Shown: one piece after another, positions 40,735 to 51,199 of the stretch
Numbering within the stretch: the first letter of the stretch is position 1
How the letters are laid out: every line of letters starts with the position of its first letter
Origin: Nothopassalora personata
Lineage: Eukaryota > Ascomycota > Dothideomycetes > Mycosphaerellales > Mycosphaerellaceae
Reading direction: 5' to 3'
Assembly (NCBI GenBank): GCA_033816765.1
Contig: CM066289.1
Span: 2,790,001 to 2,854,000 of the forward strand
Length of the DNA stretch: 64,000 nucleotides
Notes under the pieces: generated by a model
Databases searched by the model: none
What the model saw: the letters and a program-made list of their open reading frames with translations, nothing else
Told to the model about the DNA's origin: nothing
Translations under genes and position numbers: made by a program

Positions 40735-41060
40735 CTTAGTAAGTAATCTTTCTTATCCTACTCACCTTTCTTATCCTTATTTCATCCTACGGTCGCTAAA
40801 TCAAGCCTAATTCCTGCTACTTTTACTATAATTGAATTATTATTAGATAAACGTATAAGAAACTGATATTACTATCTTACTATCTACATTACGCCTACTA
40901 TTCTTACTATCGAGCCTTACTTAACGTATTGTAAGCTCTCTCATTGAACTTATATCATAGACCACCTACTAGTACTATCAATAGAGGTATTATCTATAGT
41001 ATTTTTATTAGTAGCGCCTTCAAGTCTAGATAGATATATGCAATATTCTGTCTGCTTTTG
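40735..41060. repeat. TpA-rich block, RIP-like relic
   Basis: Composition changes abruptly from the balanced flanks to AT-rich sequence dominated by TA steps (for example TACTATCTTACTATCTAC), with few CA or TG dinucleotides. That skew is the footprint expected from repeat-induced point mutation (CpA to TpA). The source element cannot be identified. It begins about 145 bases upstream of the ILV5 start codon. Confidence 0.65.
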
Positions 41061-42524
41061 AGTCACCCTTTAAGAGCCCAATCTTCGTACTAATCAACTT
41101 CCTCTAACGTGATAGATTGGGCCCTCAGTGCACGCTTCGATCGTGACAAGCACGATCCCGAGATCGCTGCAGGTCAAGTCCCCCTAGGCCAAATTGAGGC
41201 ATCGTCCCAAATCGCCTAGGCCCGACCTCCGTCTTCATATGGACCTGAATCCACTCCATCTCACTGTCTTTCTCGCGTTCAGATTACTTACACACCACAA
41301 TGGTCGCCAGATCGAGGTCGATCGCACTTCCATTCGAGCCGCCGTGATCTCCAAGAACAAAGCTCAAGGCAGCCACTCTACTAGTCGAGTGTCGCCACAA
41401 CATTTTCCTACTTTCACATTCGTCGGGCTTCAACGCAACTGTGCCGGTTGATGGAGTATACGCACTTTACGGCTTGTTCAGAGCTACTGGGATCGTCAAA
41501 TCCTAGCCAGAATACGCCAAAACAGTCGCAGAGGTCTGTCAAGAAACCACCGCGTACGCGTTATGCCTTGAAGGCGGCTTGGACATGCTTGAATTTCGTT
41601 CTCACGATCAACAGAATGACATTGTGAATTGGGTATTGGACCTGTCAAAGAATCCCCCACTATCACTCCCGGTACCGAGCAAATGTCTTTAGAAAAGATC
41701 CGATTGTTGTCGGTCCGATGCCACACCTACGCCAGGTCTAGGCATAGATGTGCACCGTGTCGATTCGATTGCTCCCTGTTTAGCCACGGCTTGCAGGTTA
41801 GCAATGGAGGCAACAGGCATCGGATTATTGAACGGGAGAGCTTGCGCTAGAGCACTAACTCAGCTCTGGAGTACTGGACCCGAGTACAAGGTTGGCGGCA
41901 TGCCATACCCTTGTGCCACAACATATTGACCTATCGGGATGCTGTCAGCTTCATCTGCGCAGATAGAGCTTGTTCTGCTCTTTCCTGGCTCCCGCGCCTA
42001 AATGACTGGAAGCAGACGTTGAATGAAGCACCAATGTGTGATCTTATACTGACCTGCAATTCTGGTAACCACAACCGGCCCTTCGACGACGGCAACAGTA
42101 TCAGCGACGTCCCGGCCCGCGAATTCCAGCAGTACAGGATCAATCGTGGGAGGAATGGTCAGAAGCATAGTTAACCTTGCTCTCCTCGGTGTAGCGGCCA
42201 TTTTCTTCAGAAGGAGTCGAAGCTCCTAAAGTGCGCCTGTGGTAGAGTTGCCGGAGTAAGATCACTTAATACGACAAAACGACCCGGGTGTGAAACAGAT
42301 CAGTGCCGACGTCAGAACCAAGATAGTAGATCGCGTACTGAACTTGAAACTTGAGCCAGTTGGATCGGGGAGGCAAAGCCATAGCACAACGCAAGAAATC
42401 AGTACAACCCCGTTGGCTCTTAGCCCGAGGTCCTCCACCACTTTCCCAAGAGCGACCACGGAGAGCAAAGCAAGCAAGACCGCCAAGCCGACCCTTTTGT
42501 GCCCTCATGGATACCTCTCATCCT

Positions 42525-42850
42525 GTCCTCAGCCTGGACTCAACTTTCGACCAACACCACAGCTGGTAAGCACTACTATTCTGTCCGACCCACTTTATCG
42601 CAAGCACAAAACCCGCAGTCGTCTTTCTCAACTTCCTTCTTCCTTTTCCTCACGTACTATCAAGGAGAGGTCGTCCAACGGCAGGATTCTGAGGGGCCCT
42701 AGCTGTCTCACTCATTTGACATGCGACGGGTGGCAATTCGTTTCGCCAGTACCATTCAAACTCAGAGATGGAGGTTCAAATCCTTCCCACTCCACAAAAT
42801 CCTTTTTTTTTCATCAGAGCGTTGGCTTCGTGCTGGCGGCTGGAGAAGAA
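42525..42850 (+). repeat. tRNA-like repeat, copy A (best preserved)
   Basis: Positions 42664..42794 fold as a tRNA skeleton: acceptor 42664..42670 with 42887-equivalent partner 42787..42793 (6 of 7 pairs), D-stem GTCC/GGAT around loop AACGGCA, anticodon-type stem CTGAG (42689..42693) with CTCAG (42761..42765), and T-arm GGAGG-TTCAAAT-CCTTC. The anticodon position holds 67 bases instead of 7 and lacks U33, so this is not an ordinary tRNA gene. A- and B-box-like elements (TCGTCCAACGG and GGTTCAAATCC) and a T9 run at 42803..42811, a possible Pol III terminator, are present. Similarity to the other copies starts about 135 bases upstream (CCTCAGCCTGGACTCAAC) and runs about 40 bases past the T run. 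It looks like a tRNA-derived SINE or a structured RNA. Confidence 0.6.
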
Positions 42851-43110
42851 GTCTTGCAGCTCTTGTTGTTTGATCTTTATTACACTTTCTTGTCGCATGT
42901 ATCCGCTCCGTAGTAAGTGATGAGGGAAGAGAACACCATTTCTTTGATTGTCATTTTGAAAAGGTGCTAGGTCGTGAGCCCAGTACCACCAAACAGCCGC
43001 ATATGCCATGTGAATCGAATCGCACGCGGAAGGGTGAGAGATTGGTGAGAGACCATGACACGTCGCATTTGTGAGATACCTACCCGCCACAAAGCGCGCA
43101 TCGCGCCACA

Positions 43111-44934
43111 TCAAAAAGGCACAGCATGTCCATCACCTCTGGGGTCACTGCCAGCACTCCAAACTCCTTGATCCTCAACAGGGTCCTTATGCCACCTAAT
43201 AACCTGCCCACGTCCAAACAGACTCCTGGTTCCACCTTTTACCACCTCCACCTTATGGCCCAGCTTCCTCAGACCATCCACTGCCTCGTCTGAAATACCA
43301 TCCTCAAGATACACAGTCCGATCCATCACGTCTCCCGCATCCGGCATTCCCGCTCCAATACATATTCTGGGAGCGTCAAGTGCTCTTTGCGGACTGTATC
43401 CGAAGACGAGTTGGTTCATTAGAAGTTGTACATGTCCCTGCGGTTGCATGAACCCTCCCATCACGCCGTAGACGCTGTGGAGACTCTGATCGCTGACATT
43501 CGTGATCAAGGCAGGGATGATGGTGTGATAAGGCCTCTTGTTCGGCGCGAGCAGGTTCGGGTGGTCCGCTGGCTGTAATGCGAAATTCGCCGCACGGTTC
43601 TGGAGCGTGAAACCGCAGCCTTTGGGGATGATGCAGGTCCCGAAGCCGGCATAGTTGGAATTGATGAAGGAGATGCCGTTGCCTTCACTGTCAGTGCAAG
43701 CGAAGTAGACGGTGTCAGAGGAGCGAAGGGCTGGAGATCCATGGTCAAGGGGAGGGGTGCACTTGTCTGGGCTGAAGAGTTTTGCGCGTTCGGCGAGGTA
43801 TTCGGGACTTATGAGGTCTTTCGAAGGGACTTTGGAGACGTTCGGATCGGCGATGAACCAGTTTCCATCGGCGAACGCGATCCGGAGGGCCTCGACGATG
43901 GCGTGGATGTAGGCGGCGGAATTATGGTCTGCATGGGAGAATTTCTGTATTTTGCCAGATTTCTCGAGTTGTTCAATTATGCCTAGTGCCATGAGCGCCA
44001 CGATACCTTGGCCATTGGGCGGATGTTCCCAGAGCTCGACGCCTTCGGAGCTGTCGTCGTGCATGTGCTTGCCGTGACAGGAGGCGACGTCTTGGGCCTT
44101 GAACTTGAGACTTATTGCTTCGACTTCTTCCGTGCCAAGATCCTGGTGGTTCTTGAGGTCGTCGAGGGTAAGATGGCCGCCGAGATCCTGTACCACTTTC
44201 ACCAGCTCTTTTGCGACTGTGCCAGAGTAGAAGCCAGCCTTGCCATGCTCTCCCACTAAGCGGAAGGTATTCGCCAATGTCGGGTTCTTCATGATTTCGC
44301 CAGGTTTTGGTGCTCTACAACCGTCCTTTGCGTTCAGGTCTTTCTTCAACATTTCCGCAAAATTCGGCGAAGCCTTCTTGATCCCATCTTCCCTCTCCTG
44401 CCAGTACTCGCTCATGATCTCACTGACAGGAAAGCCCTCTTCCCCCATATTCGCCGCAGGCTCCAGGACCTCAGCCAGACTGAGATTCCCACTGCCAAAC
44501 TTGGCAACAGTATCGACCCAGCCTGCCGCCGCACCTGGCACAGACACGGCATGTACGCTGGTAGTGGGTATAGCTCCCACCTGTCCGTCCTTCAACCCTA
44601 GACTCTTCCTGATCGTCTCCAGTGTGCACTTGCCACCAGCCCGACCAGATCCGTTCATAGCATGTACTTTCTTCGTCCTCGCATTGTAGAACAGACAAAA
44701 CATATCACCGCCGATGCCTGTGCTTCCTGGCTCCGTCATATTCAGACCTGCTGCCACTGCCACGGCAGCATCGGCGCAATTGCCGCCTTTGTGCAGGATT
44801 TCGATACCACATCTTGCTGCTAGAGGTTGTGTACAGGCTACAATACCTTTGGTGCTGTGGACGACTGATCTGCGGGAGGAGAAGGAGAGGAAGTCGAAGC
44901 CGCTCGGGGCGAGGGCGGACGGGGCGAGAGGCAT
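43111..44934 (-). CDS. gamma-glutamyltransferase family protein
   Basis: Single exon, 607 aa. The N-terminal half has the family signatures GIVACTQPLAARCGIEILHK, GGNCADAAVAVAAGLN and GSTGIGGDMFCLFYNA. The self-cleavage region reads SSDTVYFACTDSEGNGISFIN, so Thr408 should be the nucleophile of the small subunit. It is followed by V-Y rather than the T-H seen in E. coli GGT. MGGFMQPQGHVQLLMN near residue 500 is also typical. I see no signal peptide or TM segment, so it is probably cytosolic, unlike the vacuolar or secreted GGTs of glutathione breakdown. Such forms are common in filamentous fungi and their substrates are poorly known. Divergent from the small membrane-protein gene at 45479. Confidence 0.93.
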   Translation of the reverse strand: MPLAPSALAPSGFDFLSFSSRRSVVHSTKGIVACTQPLAARCGIEILHKGGNCADAAVAVAAGLNMTEPGSTGIGGDMFCLFYNARTKKVHAMNGSGRAGGKCTLETIRKSLGLKDGQVGAIPTTSVHAVSVPGAAAGWVDTVAKFGSGNLSLAEVLEPAANMGEEGFPVSEIMSEYWQEREDGIKKASPNFAEMLKKDLNAKDGCRAPKPGEIMKNPTLANTFRLVGEHGKAGFYSGTVAKELVKVVQDLGGHLTLDDLKNHQDLGTEEVEAISLKFKAQDVASCHGKHMHDDSSEGVELWEHPPNGQGIVALMALGIIEQLEKSGKIQKFSHADHNSAAYIHAIVEALRIAFADGNWFIADPNVSKVPSKDLISPEYLAERAKLFSPDKCTPPLDHGSPALRSSDTVYFACTDSEGNGISFINSNYAGFGTCIIPKGCGFTLQNRAANFALQPADHPNLLAPNKRPYHTIIPALITNVSDQSLHSVYGVMGGFMQPQGHVQLLMNQLVFGYSPQRALDAPRICIGAGMPDAGDVMDRTVYLEDGISDEAVDGLRKLGHKVEVVKGGTRSLFGRGQVIRWHKDPVEDQGVWSAGSDPRGDGHAVPF

Positions 44935-45478
44935 AGTAGTGGGAGCAGAAGCGTAGACAGAAAATTATCATGAGATGCAGAGGAACAGTGAGTACCTTGG
45001 CAGGGGAACGAAATCGTTGGTCTACACGCGGGTAAGATGGTTCAGCAACAATGATGTCGCGTACCCAAATGCCCCTCATACTGCCCCCCACCTGCCTTAT
45101 CGAGTCAGCGAACTCGGCCTTTGGCTGCAGACCAGGAACCTTGGCCGCAATATGATCCCCCGTCCTCTGACGCCATCTGTCGCGAGCATGTGAGAGGATA
45201 CGGGAGGTGTGGTGAAAGTGAGTGAATGAAACACCACCATGCATCGCTCGGCATCTCAGCCGGTCGGGGGCTAATCCTATCGGTGCGAGACGCGAACAAT
45301 GCGCCGATCATTGCGGCGCTTGCAATGATGATGCGCTGTGCCTCTCATCACACTGCCGCGTCTCCCGCGTACGAGTCCTTGGTATTTCCATGCTGCTTAA
45401 GAAGGAGGAAGCTCTCAGGTAGAACTACAGTTTCGTCCCTCAGCTTTCGTTTCGTCACATCTACCTACAGTAACAACA
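44935..45478. other. divergent promoter region
   Basis: About 540 bases between the GGT start (-) and the small membrane-protein start (+). No gene seen; it must contain both promoters. Confidence 0.5.
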
Positions 45479-45758
45479 ATGGCGGACTCCCAACCACCAT
45501 CCCGAGAATCGCGTTCCGGCGCCTTCATCCGTGGCGCAGGCCATGTCGATCCAGAGAACAAGATGTGGTGGCCCGCACGTTGGATCGCGCAAATGGTACA
45601 GTATCTGGTTGCCATTATCGTAGTCAGTATGTTCGCGCCATCAAACTGGAAATGGTCATCTTGACGCTGACACCATTGCAGCAATCGCAGAAGGTTTCAA
45701 AGCCATTGTGAGTGGAGAAAAGCCCAAGGGACGCCGCAAGCACAATCATGAGCTCTGA
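45479..45758 (+). CDS. small single-span membrane protein, 74 aa
   Basis: Two exons, 45479..45626 and 45682..45758, with a 55-nt intron using a textbook GTATGT donor and TTGCAG acceptor. The unspliced frame would stop shortly after. The protein starts MADSQPPSRESRSGAFIRG, contains NKMWWPARWIAQM, then a hydrophobic helix VQYLVAIIVVTIAEGF (residues about 40-55), and ends with a basic tail KPKGRRKHNHEL. The layout suggests a small tail-oriented membrane protein of the ER or mitochondria. I do not recognise the family. The good splice sites and clean composition make it a likely real gene despite its size. Confidence 0.7.
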
Positions 45759-46204
45759 GCGAGTCCCGAAGCCAGTCGGCAAGAAGACATGCCTTCTCGT
45801 GCAGATGCCGTTTTGATTCGACGCCGCATGGTGATGTACGACTATACCAGCGTACGGCTTTCGGACCCGGAGCACTCTTCTTGTTGAGTGACCCGAGCAA
45901 TTCCGTCACTGGGACGAACGCCGTGGTACAGCGATGCGGCTTCCATCGAATAAAGCAGACCATGGCCCTGGTTTTGTGAGACGAGCGATTCGTCAAGGAG
46001 CAGTCCAAACGATGAAAGAGAACGTTCGCAAGCAAGAGATGAGGTTGTGAGCGTGGTCAAACGGAGGCAGGTGCGAACATCAAAAGCCTGCTCAATGCGG
46101 CACGTCTGGTGATAAGACATTGGGCATGCCCAGAAGGATTTGAATGTAATATCGACAGCAAAAGCACCGAAGTCAAGTGCGCTAAAAGTATAGCCCAATG
46201 CCAA
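45759..46204. other. intergenic, convergent 3' flanks
   Basis: About 450 bases between the small membrane-protein gene and the 3' end of the fusion gene. No gene seen. Confidence 0.5.
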
Positions 46205-48554
46205 CTATGCAAGAAGACTTTCTTCCACTCCAAGCTCGCAAGGCCTCAGATGCAGAACATCGAAGCCCTCACCATAAATTTCCCTCCAGGTAACGTTGGT
46301 GGTATTGTTCTCCCTCCCAAAAGCCCTGAGCATCTTATCACTCGCATTATTGTCGCCATTAGCAACAATATGTGCTTCTTCCTTCGTCTTCGCAATCGCG
46401 CCTTGTCCCCAGATCCGCCCAGCATCAGCACTCAAAAGTGTTGCGATGTTCCTGAATGTCAGACTGATGCGATGTCCTTCGTACGCCTTCTCAGCTTCCG
46501 AGAGCTCCACCAATGGTCTCTTGTCAGCTTTGATTCCATGGTAGTATTCCGCGTTTGTCGGCAGTGACATCGTGATCATGGAGTTGTGCGGCATTTGGAC
46601 TGGATGATTCACTCGTTGACTTCCCACTTCGGCTGTGCGCTTCGTTCTCAGGCGCATAGTCCGCTGTGCGCCAAAGGACACGTTGACAATGTTGCTTCCA
46701 TGTGCGATGTCCAAGGTCTTGTCCGAGTGCTCTGAAATGTAGTCGTTGCCGCCGCGATATAGTTGAACCAGAGCGTGATTTAATCGATGTCCGACTTTCG
46801 CTTCGGCAGCCTTCCTTACCTTGTCGACTGCTGGTGTCCACGCCTGAATCGGCATCGTCTGGTCGGAAGGATGTCTGTACACTGGCATGCTGCCATCGCT
46901 GTCATATGTACCTTGACAGCAGACTAGTCGTGGTACGGCTCCTTGATGGTGGTACATTGGCTGCCAGTCCACTTCTGCTTTCAACTCGGCGAATATTGCC
47001 TCGGCCATGTCCTCGGGCAGAAGGTCGTATGTGATCTTTGAGCCTGCGCTTTGTTGTTCACTGCCCGTGCCCAGTAGTGGCTTGCTATATGATATGTGCT
47101 CGGCCATGATGTCTTCCTCGTCTGGTGTGAATCGTATGGATTCCTTGTCACCCACTGTATACTTCGAGTAATCACAAGAGCTTGTAAGAGGGACAAGTCC
47201 ATAAAGCGTCGATGGCGCGGAAGATCTGCTTGATTGCTCTGCGTTTGAAGGCTTATGTACAAGGTCGAGCCAAGGCAGTCTTTTAGACTTTGGTGAATCG
47301 AGTGAGTCAATAGGTCCTAGCCTGCTGTGTCTGGAGGTTGTTTCGGTCTTCTGCTTGACGTCGTTCTTCTTTGAGCCTTCGAAGGTTCGAGATGCCGGCT
47401 GCCGGATGCGGCTTTGGACGTCAGATCGAGAGCTCGCAGATTGCGCGTGCTGAGTGCCAAAGACTTGCGGGACTCCAGCTATACTCAGTGAGTGCTTGCC
47501 AGAATCATTGCGGTAACTGAACTGGAGCCTGCGATCGAATCGCCGCTCAGGTGGACGTACGATAGGAAGTGAGGCGTCTTCGTCATCATCACTGTCCGCC
47601 TCCAATGCAGCATCCGGGGCTTGAGCGTTCGACCGACCTGAAGGCGTCTGCGGCTCTTCCGACTCTGCAGCTTCACTCTCTAGGTCTTCGCTGCCCTCGT
47701 CGTCGTCAGTTTCGTACTCCGCAGTAGGGTTCCGAAGCTGGTCAAGAACCCTTTCACAACTGGCGGTTTCCGCTGACATGTTGTTGCGAAGTTGCTTAAT
47801 GGCGAGGTCGTGCCGATCTTGCTTGCGATATCCAAGACAGTCCTCGACGAGCGTGATTTCCATGCCATACCTCGCAGCATCCATCGCGGTTGAGTACACG
47901 GACAAGTTCGTCATGTTACCGCAGATGAACAGCTCGGTTATCAGCCTGGACCGCAGCTTCATAAGGAGTGATGTGCCGCCGAAGGCCGAGTAGTGGCTCT
48001 TCACTATCTGCATGTCCTTTCCTTGCTTGATCAGTGGCTTGACCTGGTCAGCATACTCAGCACCACGGCTTCCAGGTATGCAACATGGTTCCCGATGCGT
48101 CGTTCGACTGAGGAACAGTTCTTCGTCCTCATCGCCCACCTTGGGTTTGGAATACGTATCGGATGATGTCGGGGACGACTGGGCTGTTGTTAGCAAGCGA
48201 TGCCGTGTATCGGTGCGGTAGCTATACCTTCAGCTTCTTCGACGCTCGTCTGACTGGTGAGCCTGGGACTTCTGGTTCAGTGCCATCCGATCCGCCCGCG
48301 ACAACGGTATCGCCAGGCGTGTCCAGTCCGTTTACTGGCCGAGTGACCTCAAACTCGCTGCGAACCCAGATGACATCGCCAAACTCTCGAAAAGCCGGTA
48401 CCAACTCGACGATTCGGTCCAAGTAACGGGTGTCATGGACGGGAAGCTTCCCACTTGGCGATACGAAGTCGTTCTGCAGACCCAAGATGATGAGTCCTTT
48501 CCTGGTGGTCAGGTTCGGTGTCTGCTGGGATAGCAAGGCGAACAAGGATGACAT
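46205..48554 (-). CDS. isochorismatase-like / AlkB-like dioxygenase fusion
   Basis: Two exons, 48554..48228 and 48178..46205 (49-nt intron), encode 766 aa. Residues about 18-235 are an isochorismatase-like hydrolase: RKGLIILGLQNDFVSP (Asp29), FLSRTTHREPCCIPGS, and FICGNMTNLSVYSTAMDAARYG, where Ser202 sits at the usual nucleophilic Cys. An acidic, Ser-rich linker of about 200 residues follows. The C-terminal part is an AlkB-type Fe(II)/2-oxoglutarate oxygenase: YISEHSDKTLDI gives H593 and D595, H656 lies in EYYHGIKADKR, and HRISLTFRNI gives R679 and R685, matching the ALKBH2/3-like pattern R-x5-R. The oxygenase half predicts repair or demethylation of alkylated nucleic acid. The job of the hydrolase half is unknown. 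The intron lies inside the hydrolase, so the fusion sits within one exon. Confidence 0.92.
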
Positions 48555-49204
48555 CTTCCAAGTTGAAGCAACAAGATGTTCGATGTGTAAATCTAGGTTC
48601 AGATTAGCGTTGTAGGTGAGCATAAGGCACGCTCACATGGACGCACACGTCTATTCCATGACGATGCGGCCTGAAACCACTAGGAGGCCGTCAGTGTTTG
48701 TGATGAATTCGAAATGTCAGTGCGAATCAGCCGACTACATTTCGAGGAGCATGCAACAGTCGGGCCCCCAGTGCCTTGGGTCGCGCTTTTGAGATGAGCT
48801 GCTTTGCAAACTGATTATGTGCGACAAGGGTCGACATGTAGTGCAGCACTGTGTCAAGGGTGGGTGGCCTGGGGTGAGAAGCAGCGGCTCTACGGTGAAT
48901 ACATAGTGGCGGAGAGGTCAGGAAGGACAGAGTCGTCTTTTGTGCAAGATGATCGAGATGGAAGTATGTAGTGTGGCCATCGATACGACTGCCCCAGGCT
49001 AGATAGATCTCACTTCTCCATATGCACTCACACGCAACGCAGCACCTCTAGCAGCTACAGTAGCCGCGTGCATCGTCGGCAAAGCAAACGCGTTTTCGAA
49101 TCCCTCGATTCCAGCCAACCACGCCTCGGACCAACCAAAACGCGCAACAGCGGTGCCGGCCAATGGTATTTCTGCAAATCCACGCAGTACGACGGCGAGC
49201 GAGC

Positions 49205-49205
<1 letters not shown>

Positions 49206-49241
<36 letters not shown>
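49206..49241. repeat. (ATC)12 microsatellite
   Basis: A perfect trinucleotide run of 36 bases in apparently non-coding DNA. The same motif occurs in the Nup85 coding sequence at 60742. Confidence 0.95.
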
Positions 49242-49432
49242 GTCATGCGTAGAGCTGTTGGCCGAGGGGCCCGAGTTGCGGATGATGCAGCATGGGACAC
49301 TGCCGGCACACCGGGTGCCGAAACGAAACGGCACGGATATGCAGCGAGTTCCTTACCTTCGGAGACGTCGCTGCACATGCGTGAGTATCATGGTCGGTCC
49401 ACTCCTCCCGCTGCTCCGCTTGAGACGATCAT

Positions 49433-49463
49433 TTTATTATTATTATTGTTATTACTATTATTA
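49433..49463. repeat. TTA-rich microsatellite
   Basis: An imperfect run of TTA/ATT units about 200 bases from the (ATC)12 tract. Confidence 0.85.
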
Positions 49464-51199
49464 GCGCCCTCATCAGCGCGGGAGATGCAATAGTTCTAGT
49501 CGTGAAAACAGACCTCGCCAGAAGGGCGGCAGATAAGCATCAACAAAGCTCGAGCGCCGTAGCGGTCGTGAGCCGAGAACTCTCCAACCGACCAAGTGGT
49601 CGTTCTCAAGGCCGCAGCTCCTGTACTGCACGAGCGAGAGCGAGACAGCTCTGCGTCCCATACCCGCACGGCACTGGCACCGCCCGTAGTGCATGTGCAT
49701 CGCCGTTCATCGTTTGTGCCTTTAGATTGAATGTTTATGGACAGCTAGAACTATATGTGCGGCTACCCGACCGACACAAGCCCCGGATCATGAATGGCGA
49801 CCATATTCGCTGATGTACACGGACTGTCACGCCTCCACCACCGCCTTCTGAAAGGCGACGGGCGGCTCTGTCAGAAAGTACCGTGGCACAGGAGCTAGAA
49901 ACAACCACGAAAGTGCTAGCTACATGCAAGCACGCCCTGACCACCCGACTCATGAATCGACGAAGCATTGCTGTGAGAGGCATGGTGTGGCCTCACGCAG
50001 ATTCATGTGATGAGAGAGCTCTGAGCTCTACCGATACCACTTCTACCGACCAGATCCTTCGCTATGGCACCGGATGTCTCTCACGTACCACTGTCACCAC
50101 GTTCTCTCCGGCCACTCTATGTCTTGGACCTCGGGACGATTGTCCGGGACATCTTCTCATCAACACGGCAGCTGCGAACGCCTTCCGCAGCCACATCCGT
50201 CTGTAACGAAGCCTCCTGCCGCGCTTCAGATCTCATCCTGCCGTTAGCCTAGGTCATGCGAAGTCACCAGACGTGCATACCACTGCCTACATATCGGATC
50301 AACGGCATTTAGACTTCATCCTATAGAGTTCACAACGAAGTGCTTGGCGAAGGAGCATGGAAGAAGCGGTGAGCCCAGTCTTCACGGCGTCATGATATCT
50401 TGCTATCGGGGACTAGGATTCATTGACTTACAGCAATGAATTGCCAGGGCGTGTGAATGCCTACATACGGCAAACAGGTATCCTCAAACAGCCAATGCAC
50501 CTCTGGCAGTATTACCCTTCATGACTGCCACTGGCTCGCAGCCGAGACGTGCAGCGAAGCCTCCAGGATCCTGACACGGCACAGACAGAACAGCACTCCC
50601 CACGGCTTCGTTGGCATCCCACGAGCCTACAGTATCACACCATCAGAAGCGGTTCTTTATGCAGCGAGCCCACCAGGTCACGCTCCCGTTCCTTCATGCA
50701 CACTGACATGCAGCTCACATCCCCGGCGCCTAACGGCTCAACGTCGGCACTGCAGCCTGCGAACTGTGCGGAACATGCGCCCGCCATATGCAAGTCTTGA
50801 CTTGCTCGATGCAGAAAGCTGCCGCTAGTCTCAATGTGTGGATGGAAAGATATGTTTCACAAGTACGTCCTCTGAGTTAACGGGCTGCGCTTCTCTGCTC
50901 ACGATCTTTGCGCTGTGACGACCTAAATAGGCATGAGCACACAAGTCGTGGTCTGGGTAGGTGAGGTGCTGACTATGCCGGAATGACGCGGAGAGGTTGA
51001 TCTGAGTATTGTCTCAAAGCGTATCCGTCGTTCAAAATAGGCCTGGACAGGACCCTGATCATCGCGGCATGGAGCAGGACATGAGTGAGTGCTGTCGCCG
51101 AGCGTGCATCTTCGAAGTAGGCTCTGGGCCATACCACAACGGCAAGAAGCGAAGTGTGTTACCGTCGTTGGCTTAGTCTCTTCCCAAACACGGCATAAC

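Larger units (their letters stand above)
40590..43110. other. 2.5-kb intergenic region with TpA-rich relic and tRNA-like repeat
   Basis: Between the ILV5 start and the 3' end of the gamma-glutamyltransferase. It includes the TpA-rich block at 40735..41060 and repeat copy A at 42525..42850, both listed separately. I see no protein-coding gene; a 207-aa frame overlapping copy A has no recognisable motif. Confidence 0.5.
48555..51199. other. 2.6-kb intergenic region with microsatellites
   Basis: Upstream of the fusion gene (-) and downstream of the TPR gene (-). It contains an (ATC)12 tract at 49206..49241 and a TTA-rich tract at 49433..49463. A minus-strand frame over the first tract reads as poly-Asp followed by an Ala/Gly-rich stretch, but I found no supporting domain. 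No other gene is supported. Confidence 0.45.

Noticed and set aside
42664..42794. ordinary intron-containing tRNA gene
   Set aside because: The cloverleaf arms are good, but the anticodon loop lacks U33, the insert is too long for usual tRNA introns, and similarity to other copies extends well outside the tRNA body.
42290..42913. 207-aa plus-strand frame
   Set aside because: Overlaps the tRNA-like repeat copy A, has low complexity and no motif.
48999..49334. poly-Asp minus-strand protein over the (ATC)12 tract
   Set aside because: The frame is mostly a microsatellite translation; the Ala/Gly-rich remainder matches no family and no splice partner was found.
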